A DNA stretch of 64,000 nucleotides from VRUE01 sp047519745 (lineage in GTDB: Bacteria > Actinomycetota > Thermoleophilia > Solirubrobacterales > 70-9): NCBI GenBank assembly GCA_047519745.1, contig JAPVSJ010000074.1:1-64000 (forward strand), given 5' to 3'. This document shows, piece after piece, positions 34,085 through 42,635 of this stretch; position 1 is the stretch's first letter; every line of letters starts with the position of its first letter. The notes under the pieces are model-generated. The model had not been told where the DNA came from. It saw only the letters and a program-made list of their open reading frames with translations, and did not search any database. The position numbers were made by a program, and so were the translations under genes.

Positions 34085-34537
34085 ATGAAGAAGGTTGTCG
34101 CCCTGTTCGTCCTCGCACTTGCATCCGTTGCCCTCGTCGCCTGCGGAAGCAGCAACTCGACCACGACGACCTCGAGCTCCAGTGGCGAAGAAGCCGGGGG
34201 TGGCGCGGCGGCCGAAAGCGGCAAGGAATCCGGCGGCAGCGAAGGCGGTGGCTCAACGCTCGAAATCGAAACCGACCCGAGCGGCGAACTCGCCTACACG
34301 ACCACCAAAGCATCGGCCAAGGCGGGCGAAGTGACGATCGACTTCAACAACCCGCAGAGCCTCACCCACGACGTGGCGATCGAAGACTCCAGCGGCAAGG
34401 AAGTCGGCAAAACCGAACTGATCGGCCAGGGGGAAACCTCGACCACGGTCAACCTCAAACCGGGCACCTACCACTACTTCTGCACCGTTCCGGGGCACCG
34501 CGAAGCAGGCATGGAAGGCACGCTGACGGTTAAGTAG
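34085..34537 (+). CDS. Cupredoxin (plastocyanin-like) lipoprotein
   Basis: Exported type 1 copper electron-transfer protein, 150 residues. The signal peptide ends in a lipobox (ASVALVACG, Cys ~20), followed by a Ser/Gly/Thr-rich linker (~21-60) and a cupredoxin domain. The copper ligands are visible: His in SLTHDVAI, then FCTVPGHREAGM supplying Cys, His and Met. AAAGGATC precedes the ATG by ~9 nt. All 15 glutamates are encoded by GAA. A paralogue lies at 61202-61696. Its partners are probably respiratory complexes. Confidence 0.9.
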   Translation: MKKVVALFVLALASVALVACGSSNSTTTTSSSSGEEAGGGAAAESGKESGGSEGGGSTLEIETDPSGELAYTTTKASAKAGEVTIDFNNPQSLTHDVAIEDSSGKEVGKTELIGQGETSTTVNLKPGTYHYFCTVPGHREAGMEGTLTVK

Positions 34538-34844
34538 GCGTCTTCACGGCGACCACCAAGGCAAGCTCCAACCACTTGAAGTGGCAGTCCACCTCGCCGA
34601 AGCCGGCCTCTCGCAGCCAGCTCACCTGCTCCGAGAGGCCGGCGAGGCGGTCGCTCGGATCGTCCTGGCTACGACCGACCTCTCGCCGGAAGCGCTCGTG
34701 CAGTCGCGGTGACGCCGCGCTGACCAGGTCGAGGTTCGCAAACACACCTCCCGGCGCCAGCAGGGCGTGGATTTCCTCGAACAGCTCCCGCTTTCTCTCG
34801 TCGGAGAGATGGTGGATCGTCAGCCCCGACACCACCCCCCACAC
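34530..34844 (-). pseudogene. C-terminal remnant of a SAM-dependent methyltransferase
   Basis: The residues VVSGLTIHHLSDERKRELFE, IHALLAPGGVFANLDLV and LREAGFGEVDCHFKWLELAL are the C-terminal half of a class I methyltransferase of the trans-aconitate/ubiquinone type. The SAM-binding N-terminal half, including the GxGxG motif, is absent. The in-frame sequence upstream (to ~34970) stays open but does not resemble the family, so the gene was truncated by a deletion or rearrangement. GTG 34844 is only the first in-frame start. Its stop overlaps the cupredoxin stop region on the opposite strand. Confidence 0.6.
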
Positions 34845-34950
34845 TGTCAGCCATTCGCAGAAGCGTAGGCGATGCCGCTCGGCCGGGGCGAGCGCTTCGA
34901 TCGCGAGCTGGCGGTGTCTGGCCTGCTGGCGAAGGCCGGGCCTTGAGGCA

Positions 34951-35424
34951 CTACGCGGCCGGCGCCATCACGCGGGTGACGCTGTCGCCGACGAAGCACG
35001 GCTTCTCGTTGCCCTCGACCTCGAGGGTGAAGCGGGTTACCACCTCGTACCAGCCCCCGCCCTTGTCGTCGATCGAGACGACCTCGGCGCGGCCGCGGAC
35101 TCGGGCGTCGACCGGGACCGGGGCGGGGAAGCGGATCTTGTTCCAGCCGTAGTTGACGCCGAGGGCGAAGCCGGTCGAGGAGATCAGGTCCTTGCGGAAG
35201 CCGTCGACCAGTGACAGGGTCAGGTTGCCGTGGGCGATCGTCGTGCCGAAGGGGCTCTCGTTCTTCGCCTTCTCGACGTCGACGTGGATCCACTGGTCGT
35301 CGCCGGAGAGCTCGGCAAAGGTGTTGATGTCCTCCTGGGTGACGGTGCGCCACTCGCTCGGGCCGATCTCCTGCCCGAGCAGCGCCTGCATCCCCTCGAC
35401 TCCCTGTACCTCTACGGTGGCCAT
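34951..35424 (-). CDS. MaoC-like (R)-specific enoyl-CoA hydratase
   Basis: A 157-residue hot-dog-fold protein. The MaoC signature TFAELSGDDQWIHVD is followed by SPFGTTIAHGNLTLSLV: the Asp and His of these two blocks form the catalytic pair. The family hydrates trans-2-enoyl-CoA to (R)-3-hydroxyacyl-CoA; the natural chain length is unknown. Length is normal for the single-domain type. ATG 35424 precedes the conserved start; the PIN toxin gene ends 11 nt upstream on the same strand. Confidence 0.9.
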   Translation of the reverse strand: MATVEVQGVEGMQALLGQEIGPSEWRTVTQEDINTFAELSGDDQWIHVDVEKAKNESPFGTTIAHGNLTLSLVDGFRKDLISSTGFALGVNYGWNKIRFPAPVPVDARVRGRAEVVSIDDKGGGWYEVVTRFTLEVEGNEKPCFVGDSVTRVMAPAA

Positions 35425-35435
35425 CGGGCTGCAGT

Positions 35436-35831
35436 CTAAGGATTTATCCCGTTAGGGGGCGGCCACTGCTCGACGCGCAGCTCCGGCATCGGGAAGTCCT
35501 TGACGTTGCCGGTGGCGAGGGGAAGGTTGCGAATCGCCGCCGTGGCGGCGATCGCGGTATCGGGCAGTTCGAGCGTGACTCCGCGGGCTCGGTATTCCAT
35601 CCGCCATTTCGCGCTCAGCTCTGCCTCGGCCACCCCAAAAGGAACTACGACAAAGCTGGACAGCAGGTCCCACGTGTATTGCTCCTCCCCGGGACGCATA
35701 CCGGCGAGAACCTCATGAATGGTGACCGTGGAAACAATCACCGGCTCGCGAGCGGGATCGAGCAGGCTGGGATCAGATGCATTGCCGCGCAGCAGACCGA
35801 TCACCACCGACGAGTCGAGCACCAGACCCAA
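35436..35831 (-). CDS. PIN-domain toxin (VapC-like)
   Basis: Putative RNase toxin of about 131 residues. Acidic residues of the PIN centre are in place: Asp in LVLDSSVVIG near the start, Glu in TIHEVLAG, Asp in LELPDTAIAA, and Asn/Asp in ATGNVKDF near the end. The start is TTG 35831 (GTG 35822 is the alternative), just downstream of the ribbon-helix-helix antitoxin stop, so the pair is a type II module. MaoC follows by 11 nt. Confidence 0.85.
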   Translation of the reverse strand: MGLVLDSSVVIGLLRGNASDPSLLDPAREPVIVSTVTIHEVLAGMRPGEEQYTWDLLSSFVVVPFGVAEAELSAKWRMEYRARGVTLELPDTAIAATAAIRNLPLATGNVKDFPMPELRVEQWPPPNGINP

Positions 35832-35833
35832 GG

Positions 35834-36097
35834 TCAGTCCTCTCGCCGCCAGTGCTTGGCGAGCTTTTCCTCGCGCGCGCGGCCTTCCCGCTTGCGATTC
35901 TCGCTGATCCACTCGGGCGTCATCCAAGGAGCGAAGTCCGGAATCGATCCAAATGCCCGTCGCCGGGCAGTCAGCCTGCGATCGACATCGACCTTCGCCG
36001 CTATGGCTTCGCGGATGTACCTGCTTCGACCGCGAGGGCCGACGAGGTCGTCGATTTCCTTCGCCATATCGTCATCCAAGTTGATGTGTAGACGCAT
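35834..36097 (-). CDS. Ribbon-helix-helix antitoxin
   Basis: An 87-residue CopG/VapB-type protein: MRLHINLDDDMAKEIDDLVG is the strand and first helix, RSRYIREAIAAKVD the second helix of the ribbon-helix-helix. The C-terminal half (RAFGSIPDFAPWMTPEWISE and a charged tail) should wrap the PIN toxin. ATG 36097 is favoured over 36103 because TAAACT (36104-36109 on the minus strand) stands 6 nt upstream, as at other leaderless genes here. Confidence 0.85.
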   Translation of the reverse strand: MRLHINLDDDMAKEIDDLVGPRGRSRYIREAIAAKVDVDRRLTARRRAFGSIPDFAPWMTPEWISENRKREGRAREEKLAKHWRRED

Positions 36098-36117
36098 GCA
36101 CATAGTTTAGCCCACTA

Positions 36118-37476
36118 TTAGGCCACCAGCCGGACTTCGAAGCCGGGGACAGCAAGCGCGCCCGCCCCGCCGAGCAGGGCGAGGATCCGGCTCACGTAGG
36201 CCTGCGTCTCGGGGTAGGCGGGCACGCAATCGCAGGCTTCGACCGGGGCGGGACCGGCGTTGTATGCGGCGAGGGCTAGCTGCGGGGAGCCGAACTGTTG
36301 GATCAGGTCCGACATCAGATGGGCTTGGGCATCCATCGCTTCAACCGGGTCGAAGGGGTTCCTGAGGCCATAGGCCGCGGCCGTGTCGGGCATGAACTGG
36401 GCGATGCCCTGTGCCCCGGCGGGGGACCCTGCGTAGGGGTTGAAGTTCGACTCGGCCATCAGCTGCGCCGCAAGCAGGGCGGCGGAGACGTTCCAGTGCG
36501 CGGCGGCGCGCAGGAGCGGGGCGCGGAAGCGGGCGGGGACGAAGGCGGGCAGGCCCGCACCGCCTGCGAGGGTGCCGTCTCCGCCGCCGTCCACCGTCGC
36601 CCCGACCGCGTTCCCGGCGGCCGAGCAGGGCGGCGGCCCGGCCACGTAGCCGTAGTGCCAGGCCTCCCACGAGTAGCGCTGGACGAAGCCGAACCCGGAG
36701 GCGTTTGCGGCAAGCCAGCCGTAGGCGGATTCCGGGCCGAGGTCGAGCTCGGTCGCGCAGCGGTGCAGCGAGTGGCCCGGAGGCGCCACCCAGGTCGGGT
36801 CTGGATGTGCGGCAAAGAGCGCCGCCTGTTCGGCGTCGGAGCGGAAGCCGGAATTGACGACCAGGGTGAGCCCGGCATGGGACGCGGCCGCGGCCATCCT
36901 GTCGAACGCGGCAGCCACATCAGGGCGCATTCCCTCCCCGGTCCGATAGACGAGTGGGCCGCTGTAGCCACCCCCGCTGGCCATCGCGGGCATCGAGCCC
37001 GTCCTGCTGCTGGCTGGCGCGGCCGCTTCGGCGACCGCCGCGGCCTCGACGTCGGCGCTCGCGCCCTTGTCGGCGGCTCCGGTCAGGACCAGGCTGCCGG
37101 TCACCACGGCCTTGACACGGACCGGCGCGAACGATCCGGCGTCAGGAAAGGAGATCCTCAACCGCGTGGGGTTTACCTCGTTCGCTCTCGCCACGTCGGA
37201 GGCGGCGGCCCTCGCCCGAGCGAGGTATTCGATCTTCTCCAGGTGGGCCGGGTTCGGCAAGCCGTCGGGAAGCACCGCCGGTGCCAGCAAGCGCGCCAGG
37301 TCGTCGCGCATCGAGCGCGCAGCGGAGATCGCGGCCAGGTCAGCGGCGCGCTGCGCCCTGCCCTTTCCCGTCACCGCAGCGGCGATCGCCACCAGCGCCA
37401 GGGCTCCCGCAATCAGCGCGAAGGCGCCTCCGAGCGCGAGCAGCAACGCCTGACCGTCTTCTCTGCGACCCTCCAT
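36118..37476 (-). CDS. TadG-like / DD-carboxypeptidase / lytic transglycosylase fusion
   Basis: A 452-residue exported protein joining three modules. Residues 1-~150 resemble TadG/Rv3654c pilin-like proteins: GQALLLALGGAFALIAGALA membrane helix then RAADLAAISAARSM. Residues ~180-285 form a VanY-type D-Ala-D-Ala peptidase: NSGFRSDAEQAALF, GHSLHRCATELDLG (His and Asp metal ligands) and WEAWHYGYV. Residues ~315-440 are an SLT transglycosylase: AAQLMAESNFNPYAGSPAGA (catalytic Glu), QGIAQFMPDTAAAYG and LALAAYNAGP. It probably remodels peptidoglycan at an envelope-spanning pilus or secretion site. The upstream element is shared with the TadE operon at 44.6 kb. Confidence 0.85.
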   Translation of the reverse strand: MEGRREDGQALLLALGGAFALIAGALALVAIAAAVTGKGRAQRAADLAAISAARSMRDDLARLLAPAVLPDGLPNPAHLEKIEYLARARAAASDVARANEVNPTRLRISFPDAGSFAPVRVKAVVTGSLVLTGAADKGASADVEAAAVAEAAAPASSRTGSMPAMASGGGYSGPLVYRTGEGMRPDVAAAFDRMAAAASHAGLTLVVNSGFRSDAEQAALFAAHPDPTWVAPPGHSLHRCATELDLGPESAYGWLAANASGFGFVQRYSWEAWHYGYVAGPPPCSAAGNAVGATVDGGGDGTLAGGAGLPAFVPARFRAPLLRAAAHWNVSAALLAAQLMAESNFNPYAGSPAGAQGIAQFMPDTAAAYGLRNPFDPVEAMDAQAHLMSDLIQQFGSPQLALAAYNAGPAPVEACDCVPAYPETQAYVSRILALLGGAGALAVPGFEVRLVA

Positions 37477-37498
37477 GCGCCGACCCTGACTGGCGCCG

Positions 37499-37528
37499 AC
37501 GCGCGTGTGGTGCGCTCAAACAAAATCT
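37499..37528 (-). promoter_or_regulatory. Shared upstream element, copy 1 (TadG fusion gene)
   Basis: ACGCGCGTGTGGTGCGCTCA followed by AACAAAATCT (plus strand) recurs at 44616-44646 with one substitution and one indel. Both copies are on the upstream side of a minus-strand Tad-like gene, 22-23 nt before the start codon. The intervening leader sequences are also similar. It is a likely shared promoter/operator. Confidence 0.65.
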
Positions 37529-37598
37529 TGTGCGATCGAACCGTTACGCAATCGTGTCCGTAGACAGGGCGAACCCGAATTCGACCCGAGGAGCGTTC

Positions 37599-38051
37599 AT
37601 GCCGCAGTCATCGAGCAGCCGTCACCCACATCGCCCGACCGTCGCGTTCATCGGCGCGATCGTCGTCCTCTCCATGGTTGCGCTCTTCAGCGCACTCGCC
37701 GTCGCGAGCACGAGCAAGCGCGTCGTCAGCGAGGCACACAACCCCTCACTGGGCAAGACCGTCCTGATCGCCAACAATGGGCTCACCCTGTACAGCCTCA
37801 GCGCCGAGAAGAGCGGCAGGTTCATCTGCAAGGGCTCCTGCCTCAAGGACTGGCACCCGCTGGTCGTGGCGGCTGGAGTGAAGCCAACCGGCCCCGTCTC
37901 GCTCGGCACCATCAAGCGCCCCGACAACGGCATGCGCCAGGTGACCTTCGACGGCAAGCCGCTCTACACGTTCGACGCTGACAAGAAGAAGGGCGACGCA
38001 AAGGGCGAGGGGATCAAGGACGTCGGCACCTGGCACGCCGCTACGCCGTAA
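37599..38051 (+). CDS. COG4315-type secreted protein
   Basis: A 150-residue exported protein with an N-terminal membrane helix or signal (VAFIGAIVVLSMVALFSALA). Two copies of the secreted repeat of unknown function (PF03640-like) follow: ANNGLTLYSLSAEKSGRFIC with KGSCLKDWHPLVV, and FDGKPLYTFDADKKKGDAKG with VGTWHAATP. The conserved Cys pair in ICKGSC may form a disulfide or bind haem/metal; the function is not established. GAGGAG lies 5 nt before the ATG. It is convergent with the GltD-ferredoxin gene, 9 nt away. Confidence 0.85.
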   Translation: MPQSSSSRHPHRPTVAFIGAIVVLSMVALFSALAVASTSKRVVSEAHNPSLGKTVLIANNGLTLYSLSAEKSGRFICKGSCLKDWHPLVVAAGVKPTGPVSLGTIKRPDNGMRQVTFDGKPLYTFDADKKKGDAKGEGIKDVGTWHAATP

Positions 38052-38060
38052 GGCGACCGC

Positions 38061-39698
38061 TCAGATCTGCTCGGGAACCATCTCGATCGCTCCGCAGGGA
38101 CACTCGGCGACGCAGAGGCCGCAGCCCTTGCAGAAGTCGAGGTCGATCCTGAACGGCTCGTCCGGCTCGCCGAGCTTGATCACGGCGTTGTCGGGGCAGA
38201 CCGCGTAGCAGTTGTCGCAGGTGAAGCAGGTGCCGCAGGAGAGGCAGCGGCGCGCCTCGAAGAGGGCGTTCTCCTCGTCGAGGCCGCCGACGACCTCCTC
38301 GAAGCCGGAGGCCCGCCGCGCCGCCTCCAGCGCCGGCTGCTCGGTGCGCGGCGCGTCCGAGTAGTACCAGGTGTTGAGCGTCTCGAAGGAGGCGAGGTCG
38401 TGCCTGCGCGGCGGCTCGTACTCGGCTCCGCTGAGCCAGCGATCGATGTGGCGCGCGGCCTTCTTGCCGTGGCCGACGCCGACCGTGACCGTGCGCTCGG
38501 CCGGAACCATGTCCCCGCCGGCGAAGATGCCCTCGTGGCCGGTCATCATGTTCGGCCCGACCTTGACCACCCCGTCCTCCACCTCGATCCCCGGTACCCC
38601 CTCGAGCAGCGACAGGTCGGCTTCCTGGCCCAGCGCCAGCACCAGCGAGTCGGCCTCGAGCTCCTCGACCTCGCCGGTCGGCTGCGGGAAGCCCGACTCG
38701 TCGAGCTCCATCCGCTCCAGCGCCAGCTTGCCGCCCTCGAAGTGCTTGACCGTGGAGAGCCAGCGCATCTCGATCCCCTCCTCGGCCGCCTCCTCGACCT
38801 CGAAGTCGTGGGCCGGCATGCGCTCGCGAGTGCGGCGGTAGACGACCACCGCGTCGGTCGCGCCGAGCCGCTTCGCCGTCCGCGCCGCGTCCATCGCCGT
38901 GTCGCCGCCGCCGTAGATGGCGACGCGGCGGCCGAGTCGGGGCCGCTCCTCCCCCTCCATGCTCGCCAGCAGCGAGACCGCGTCAACGATCCGGTCCGCC
39001 TCGCCGGCGGGGACGTAGGCGCGGCGGCCGATGTGGGCGCCGACGGCGAGGAAGGCGGCGTCGAAACCGCCCTCGCGCATCGCCTCCTCGGCGTTCTCGA
39101 CTTTCGTGTTCAGCTTCAGCTCGACGCCGAGCTCGAGGATCCGCTGGACCTCCGCCTCGAGCACGTCGCGGGGCAGGCGGTACTGGGGAATGCCGAAACG
39201 CATCATCCCGCCGGGCAGCGAGCCCGCCTCATGGATCGCCACCGCGTGGCCGAGCCTGGTCAGGTGGTAGGCGGCGGAGAGGCCCGAGGGGCCGGCGCCG
39301 ATCACAAGCACGCGCTTGCCGCTCGGCTCGGCCTCGACCTCGACCCGCCAGCCGTGCTCGATCGCCGCGTCGCCGATGAAGCGCTCGACCGAGTGGATGC
39401 CGACCGCCTCGTCGAGCTGCGCCCGGTTGCAGGCAGTCTCGCAGGGGTGGTAACAGACCCGCCCCATGATCGCTGGGAACGGGTTGTCCTCCATCGCCTT
39501 GCGCCAGGCGCGCTCGTAGCCCGCCTCCCCCTCCTCCGCCTCGTACAGCCAGGCCTGAATGTTCTCACCCGCCGGACAGGCGTCGTTGCAGGGCGGCAGC
39601 CGGTCGACATAGACCGCCCGCTCGGTGCGCCAGCTGCCAGTCTTGTTGGCGAGGCTGGAGCCGACGTCGAGCGTGATCGCGTAGGGCTTGTTGTTCAC
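38061..39698 (-). CDS. GltD-like FAD/NADPH protein fused to 2x[4Fe-4S] ferredoxin
   Basis: A 545-residue electron-transfer subunit. The N-terminal Cys cluster (PPCNDACPAG and VCYHPCETACNR) binds a [4Fe-4S] cluster as in glutamate synthase beta. VLVIGAGPSGLSAAYHLTRL binds FAD, AIYGGGDTAMDAARTAKRLG binds NADPH, and IFAGGDM closes the FAD site. The C-terminal ~70 residues are a delta-type ferredoxin: CLSCGTCFTCDNCYAVCPDN and FCKGCGLCVAECPCGAIEM. It is the last gene of the oxidoreductase operon, so it probably couples the 2-oxoacid:ferredoxin enzyme to NADP(H). It overlaps the beta-subunit gene by 4 nt. Confidence 0.93.
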   Translation of the reverse strand: MNNKPYAITLDVGSSLANKTGSWRTERAVYVDRLPPCNDACPAGENIQAWLYEAEEGEAGYERAWRKAMEDNPFPAIMGRVCYHPCETACNRAQLDEAVGIHSVERFIGDAAIEHGWRVEVEAEPSGKRVLVIGAGPSGLSAAYHLTRLGHAVAIHEAGSLPGGMMRFGIPQYRLPRDVLEAEVQRILELGVELKLNTKVENAEEAMREGGFDAAFLAVGAHIGRRAYVPAGEADRIVDAVSLLASMEGEERPRLGRRVAIYGGGDTAMDAARTAKRLGATDAVVVYRRTRERMPAHDFEVEEAAEEGIEMRWLSTVKHFEGGKLALERMELDESGFPQPTGEVEELEADSLVLALGQEADLSLLEGVPGIEVEDGVVKVGPNMMTGHEGIFAGGDMVPAERTVTVGVGHGKKAARHIDRWLSGAEYEPPRRHDLASFETLNTWYYSDAPRTEQPALEAARRASGFEEVVGGLDEENALFEARRCLSCGTCFTCDNCYAVCPDNAVIKLGEPDEPFRIDLDFCKGCGLCVAECPCGAIEMVPEQI

Positions 39699-40699
39699 GC
39701 CGCCTCCCCGTCCAGCAGCCCGTAGCGGCGGATGTTGGCGTCGGCGATCGACTGCAGGCGCTCGATCACGTCGCTGCGCGGCGGGTCGCTGAAGAGGTGC
39801 GCGTAGCGGCGCTGCGGACGCAGGTACTCCTCGACCGGCACCTGGCGGCGGATCTTCGACACGGAGACGACCTCGCCGCCTTCGGCCTCGAAGACGGGGA
39901 AGAAGCCGCTCTCGGTGACCAGGCGGGCGAGCTTGATCGTGTCGGCCGCGGCCGCCCCCCAGCCGAGCGGGCAGGGGACGAAGACGTGGATGTAGCGGGG
40001 GCCGCGCAGCTCCATCGCCCGTTCGACCTTGCGCTCGAGGTCGTGCAGGTCGGCGACGGTCGCGGTGGCGACGTAGGGGATTCCGTGCGCCATCGCGATC
40101 CGCGGCATGTCCTTGCCCTGGCCGAACTGGTTGCCGGGGTGCTCGTGGCCGATCGGCTTGGTGTTGGCCGTGCGCGCCGCCGGCGGCGTCGCCCCGGAGC
40201 GCTGGACTCCGGTGTTCATGTAGGCCTCGTTGTCGTAGCAGACGTAGAGCACGTCGTCGCCGCGCTCGAACATGCCGGAGAGACAGCCGAAGCCGATGTC
40301 GACCGTGCCGCCGTCGCCGCCCTGGCCGATCACGCGGATGTCCTCGCGCCCCTTCGCTCGCAGCGCCGCGGCGACGCCGCTGGCCACCGCGGGGGCGTTG
40401 CCGAAAAGCGAGTGGATCCAGGGCAGCTGCCAGGAGGACTCCGGAAACGGGGTCGAGAAGACCTCGAGGCAGCCGGTCGCGTTGGCGGCGATCAGCTTGC
40501 CACCGGTCGCCTTCATCGCCGCGTCGAGCGCGTAGCGGGCGCCGAGCGCCTCGCCGCAGCCCTGGCAGGCGCGGTGGCCAGAGGTGAGGCTGTTGGAGCG
40601 CTCGCTCCGCGCCTGCACGGTGCGCTGCTCGGGGTCGAGCAGGCGGTTGCCGGCGGCGAAGCTGCCCACCTGGTAGAAGCGCACGCGCTGCCCGTCCAT
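39695..40699 (-). CDS. porB: 2-oxoacid:ferredoxin oxidoreductase beta subunit
   Basis: Thiamine-diphosphate-binding subunit, 334 residues. HRACQGCGEALGARY contains a Cys pair for the proximal [4Fe-4S] cluster, with further Cys later. The TPP/Mg site is GQGGDGGTVDIGFGCLSGMF ending in YDNEAYMNTGVQRSG. This follows the pyruvate:ferredoxin oxidoreductase beta layout; 2-oxoglutarate or branched-chain 2-oxoacids cannot be excluded. ATG 40697-40699 overlaps the alpha-subunit stop (ATGA). The longer open frame upstream is antisense-like shadow within the alpha gene. Confidence 0.92.
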   Translation of the reverse strand: MDGQRVRFYQVGSFAAGNRLLDPEQRTVQARSERSNSLTSGHRACQGCGEALGARYALDAAMKATGGKLIAANATGCLEVFSTPFPESSWQLPWIHSLFGNAPAVASGVAAALRAKGREDIRVIGQGGDGGTVDIGFGCLSGMFERGDDVLYVCYDNEAYMNTGVQRSGATPPAARTANTKPIGHEHPGNQFGQGKDMPRIAMAHGIPYVATATVADLHDLERKVERAMELRGPRYIHVFVPCPLGWGAAAADTIKLARLVTESGFFPVFEAEGGEVVSVSKIRRQVPVEEYLRPQRRYAHLFSDPPRSDVIERLQSIADANIRRYGLLDGEAA

Positions 40700-41952
40700 C
40701 AGTGCGGCCTCGCGGCGACGATGCCGGTCTCGCGCAGGATGTTCTCGGCGTGGGGGCCGCTGCGCCCGCCCACCGCCATCCGCTCGAGCTCGGCCTCGAC
40801 CCGTTCGCGGTCGAGGTCGAGGAAGGTGAGCGGCTCGAGCCGGTCGACGAGGGCCTCGGCGAAGAGGGCCAGCAGCGACTTCCTCGTGATCGGCCGGCCG
40901 CCGAGGCCGGCGATCACCGTGTAGCCGTGCAGCTCGATTCCCGAGAGCGCCATGCGGACGTTGGCCGAGACGATCCCGCCGATGCCGACGGCGAGCGCCT
41001 TCTCCAGCACGACGACCCGCCTGGCGCCCGCCAGCGCCGCCCGCACCTCCTCCAGGGGGAATGGCCGGAACGACTTGATCGCCAGGGCGCCGATCTTCGT
41101 CCCCCCCTCGCGCAGCTCGTCGATCGCGTCCTCGATGGTTCCCAGCACCGAGCCCAGGGCGACGACGATCGTCTCGGCGTCCTCGATCCGGTAGCTGCGG
41201 ACGAGCCCGCCGGACGGACGCCCGAAGTCGCGCTTGAACTCCGTCGCGACCTCGGGGATGACGTCGAGTGCCTGCATCTGCTTGGCGTGGGCGAGGTAGC
41301 GGACCTCGGTGAACGCCTCCGGCCCGACCATCGCGCCGATCGTCACCGGCTCGGCGGGGTCGAGCACCTGGCGCGGCTCGAAGCGCGGCAGGAAGGCGTC
41401 GACCTGCTCGGCGCTCGGCACGTCGACGCGCTCGTAGGCATGGGTGAGCACGAAGCCGTCCATGCAGACCATCACCGGCAACGAGACCCGCTCGGCGACG
41501 CGGAACGCCTGCACATGCATATCCGCGGCCTCCTGGTTGGTCTCGGCGTAGAGCTGGATCCAGCCGCAGTCGCGCTGGGACATCGCGTCGCTGTGGTCGT
41601 TCCAGATGTTGATCGGCGCGCCGATCGCCCGGTTGGCGACGGTCATCACGATCGGCAGGCCGAGGCCGGATGCGTTGTAGAGGGCCTCGGCCATGTAGAG
41701 CAGGCCCTGGCTGGCGGTCGCCGTGTAGGAGCGGGCGCCGGTGGCCGAGGCGCCGATGCAGACCGAGAGCGCAGCGAACTCGGACTCGACCGTGACGTAC
41801 TCGCAGGGGGACAGCGTGCCGGCGCGGACGAGGTCGGAGAGGCCCTCGACGATGTGGGTCTGGGGGGAGATCGGGTAGGCGCAAACGACCTCCGGCCGGC
41901 AGAGGCCGACCGTCTCGGCGACGGCGACAGAGCCCTCGAGCTGCCTAAGCAC
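40699..41952 (-). CDS. porA: 2-oxoacid:ferredoxin oxidoreductase alpha subunit
   Basis: A 417-residue catalytic subunit with the pyrimidine-binding and transketolase C-like domains. VVCAYPISPQTHIVEGLSDL is the classic N-terminal block; VESEFAALSVCIGASATGAR, TATASQGLLYMAEALYNASG and WNDHSDAMSQRDCGWIQLYA line the active site. It starts with GTG 41952, overlapping the gamma stop by 8 nt. The complex oxidatively decarboxylates (or reductively carboxylates) a 2-oxoacid to an acyl-CoA, passing electrons to ferredoxin. Confidence 0.93.
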   Translation of the reverse strand: MLRQLEGSVAVAETVGLCRPEVVCAYPISPQTHIVEGLSDLVRAGTLSPCEYVTVESEFAALSVCIGASATGARSYTATASQGLLYMAEALYNASGLGLPIVMTVANRAIGAPINIWNDHSDAMSQRDCGWIQLYAETNQEAADMHVQAFRVAERVSLPVMVCMDGFVLTHAYERVDVPSAEQVDAFLPRFEPRQVLDPAEPVTIGAMVGPEAFTEVRYLAHAKQMQALDVIPEVATEFKRDFGRPSGGLVRSYRIEDAETIVVALGSVLGTIEDAIDELREGGTKIGALAIKSFRPFPLEEVRAALAGARRVVVLEKALAVGIGGIVSANVRMALSGIELHGYTVIAGLGGRPITRKSLLALFAEALVDRLEPLTFLDLDRERVEAELERMAVGGRSGPHAENILRETGIVAARPH

Positions 41953-42544
41953 TTGACACCCCGAACAGCTCGCGTTCGACGTTCTCGCAACAGGCTTGCG
42001 CCGCGGCGGCGTTGCCCTCGCCGGCCTTGCCCGGAAAGCGCTCGCGGATCGCCGCCGTCACCGAATGCAGCTTGAGCATTCGCGTCAGCGCGGCGAAGCC
42101 GCCGAGCAGCGCCGCGTTGGGCAGCGGCCGGCCGAGGTGCTCGCGGGCCAGCTCGGTGGCGGGGACGCTCAGCAGGCGCTCGGTGCGGAAGCGCTCGCGC
42201 AGCTCGCCGAGGCCGAGCTGGTCGAGGTCGCGGCTGCTGTTGATCAGCACGTAGGCGTCGGGCCGCAGGCCGCTGAAGAGGTCGACCTGGTGCAGCAGGG
42301 TCGGGTCCTGGACGATCAGCGCGTCGGGCTCGGCGATCGGTTCGCGGGTGCGGATCGGGGCGTCGCCGAAGCGGCAGAAGGAGACGACCGGAGCGCCGGT
42401 CCGCTCGGAGCCGAAGCTCGGGAACGCCTGGGCGTGGAGGCCCTCATCGAAGGCGGCGACCGAGAGCAGCTCGGCGGCGGTGACCACGCCCTGCCCCCCA
42501 CGGCCGTGGATGCGAACCTCGAACAGCGGCCTCAGCCCCTCCAT
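41945..42544 (-). CDS. porG: 2-oxoacid:ferredoxin oxidoreductase gamma subunit
   Basis: A 199-residue gamma subunit. FEVRIHGRGGQGVVTAAELL starts the family fold, then AFPSFGSERTGAPVVSFCRF and PNAALLGGFAALTRML. It is first in the four-gene operon gamma-alpha-beta-GltD/ferredoxin. TACGTT (42551-42556, minus strand) is 6 nt before the ATG, so the operon mRNA is probably leaderless. Confidence 0.92.
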   Translation of the reverse strand: MEGLRPLFEVRIHGRGGQGVVTAAELLSVAAFDEGLHAQAFPSFGSERTGAPVVSFCRFGDAPIRTREPIAEPDALIVQDPTLLHQVDLFSGLRPDAYVLINSSRDLDQLGLGELRERFRTERLLSVPATELAREHLGRPLPNAALLGGFAALTRMLKLHSVTAAIRERFPGKAGEGNAAAAQACCENVERELFGVSSA

Positions 42545-42635
42545 CGACCCAACGTAGAGCCGCCCGGACGGCGCTTCATCCGTGGTTCGCGGCAGTCCCG
42601 GCGCGGCTAAGTACGGACGCGGAAAACGAGGCTCG

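Noticed and set aside
34847..35353. Alternative frame across the MaoC gene
   Set aside because: It is the same region in another frame with Arg/Pro-rich composition; the MaoC frame carries the catalytic motifs.
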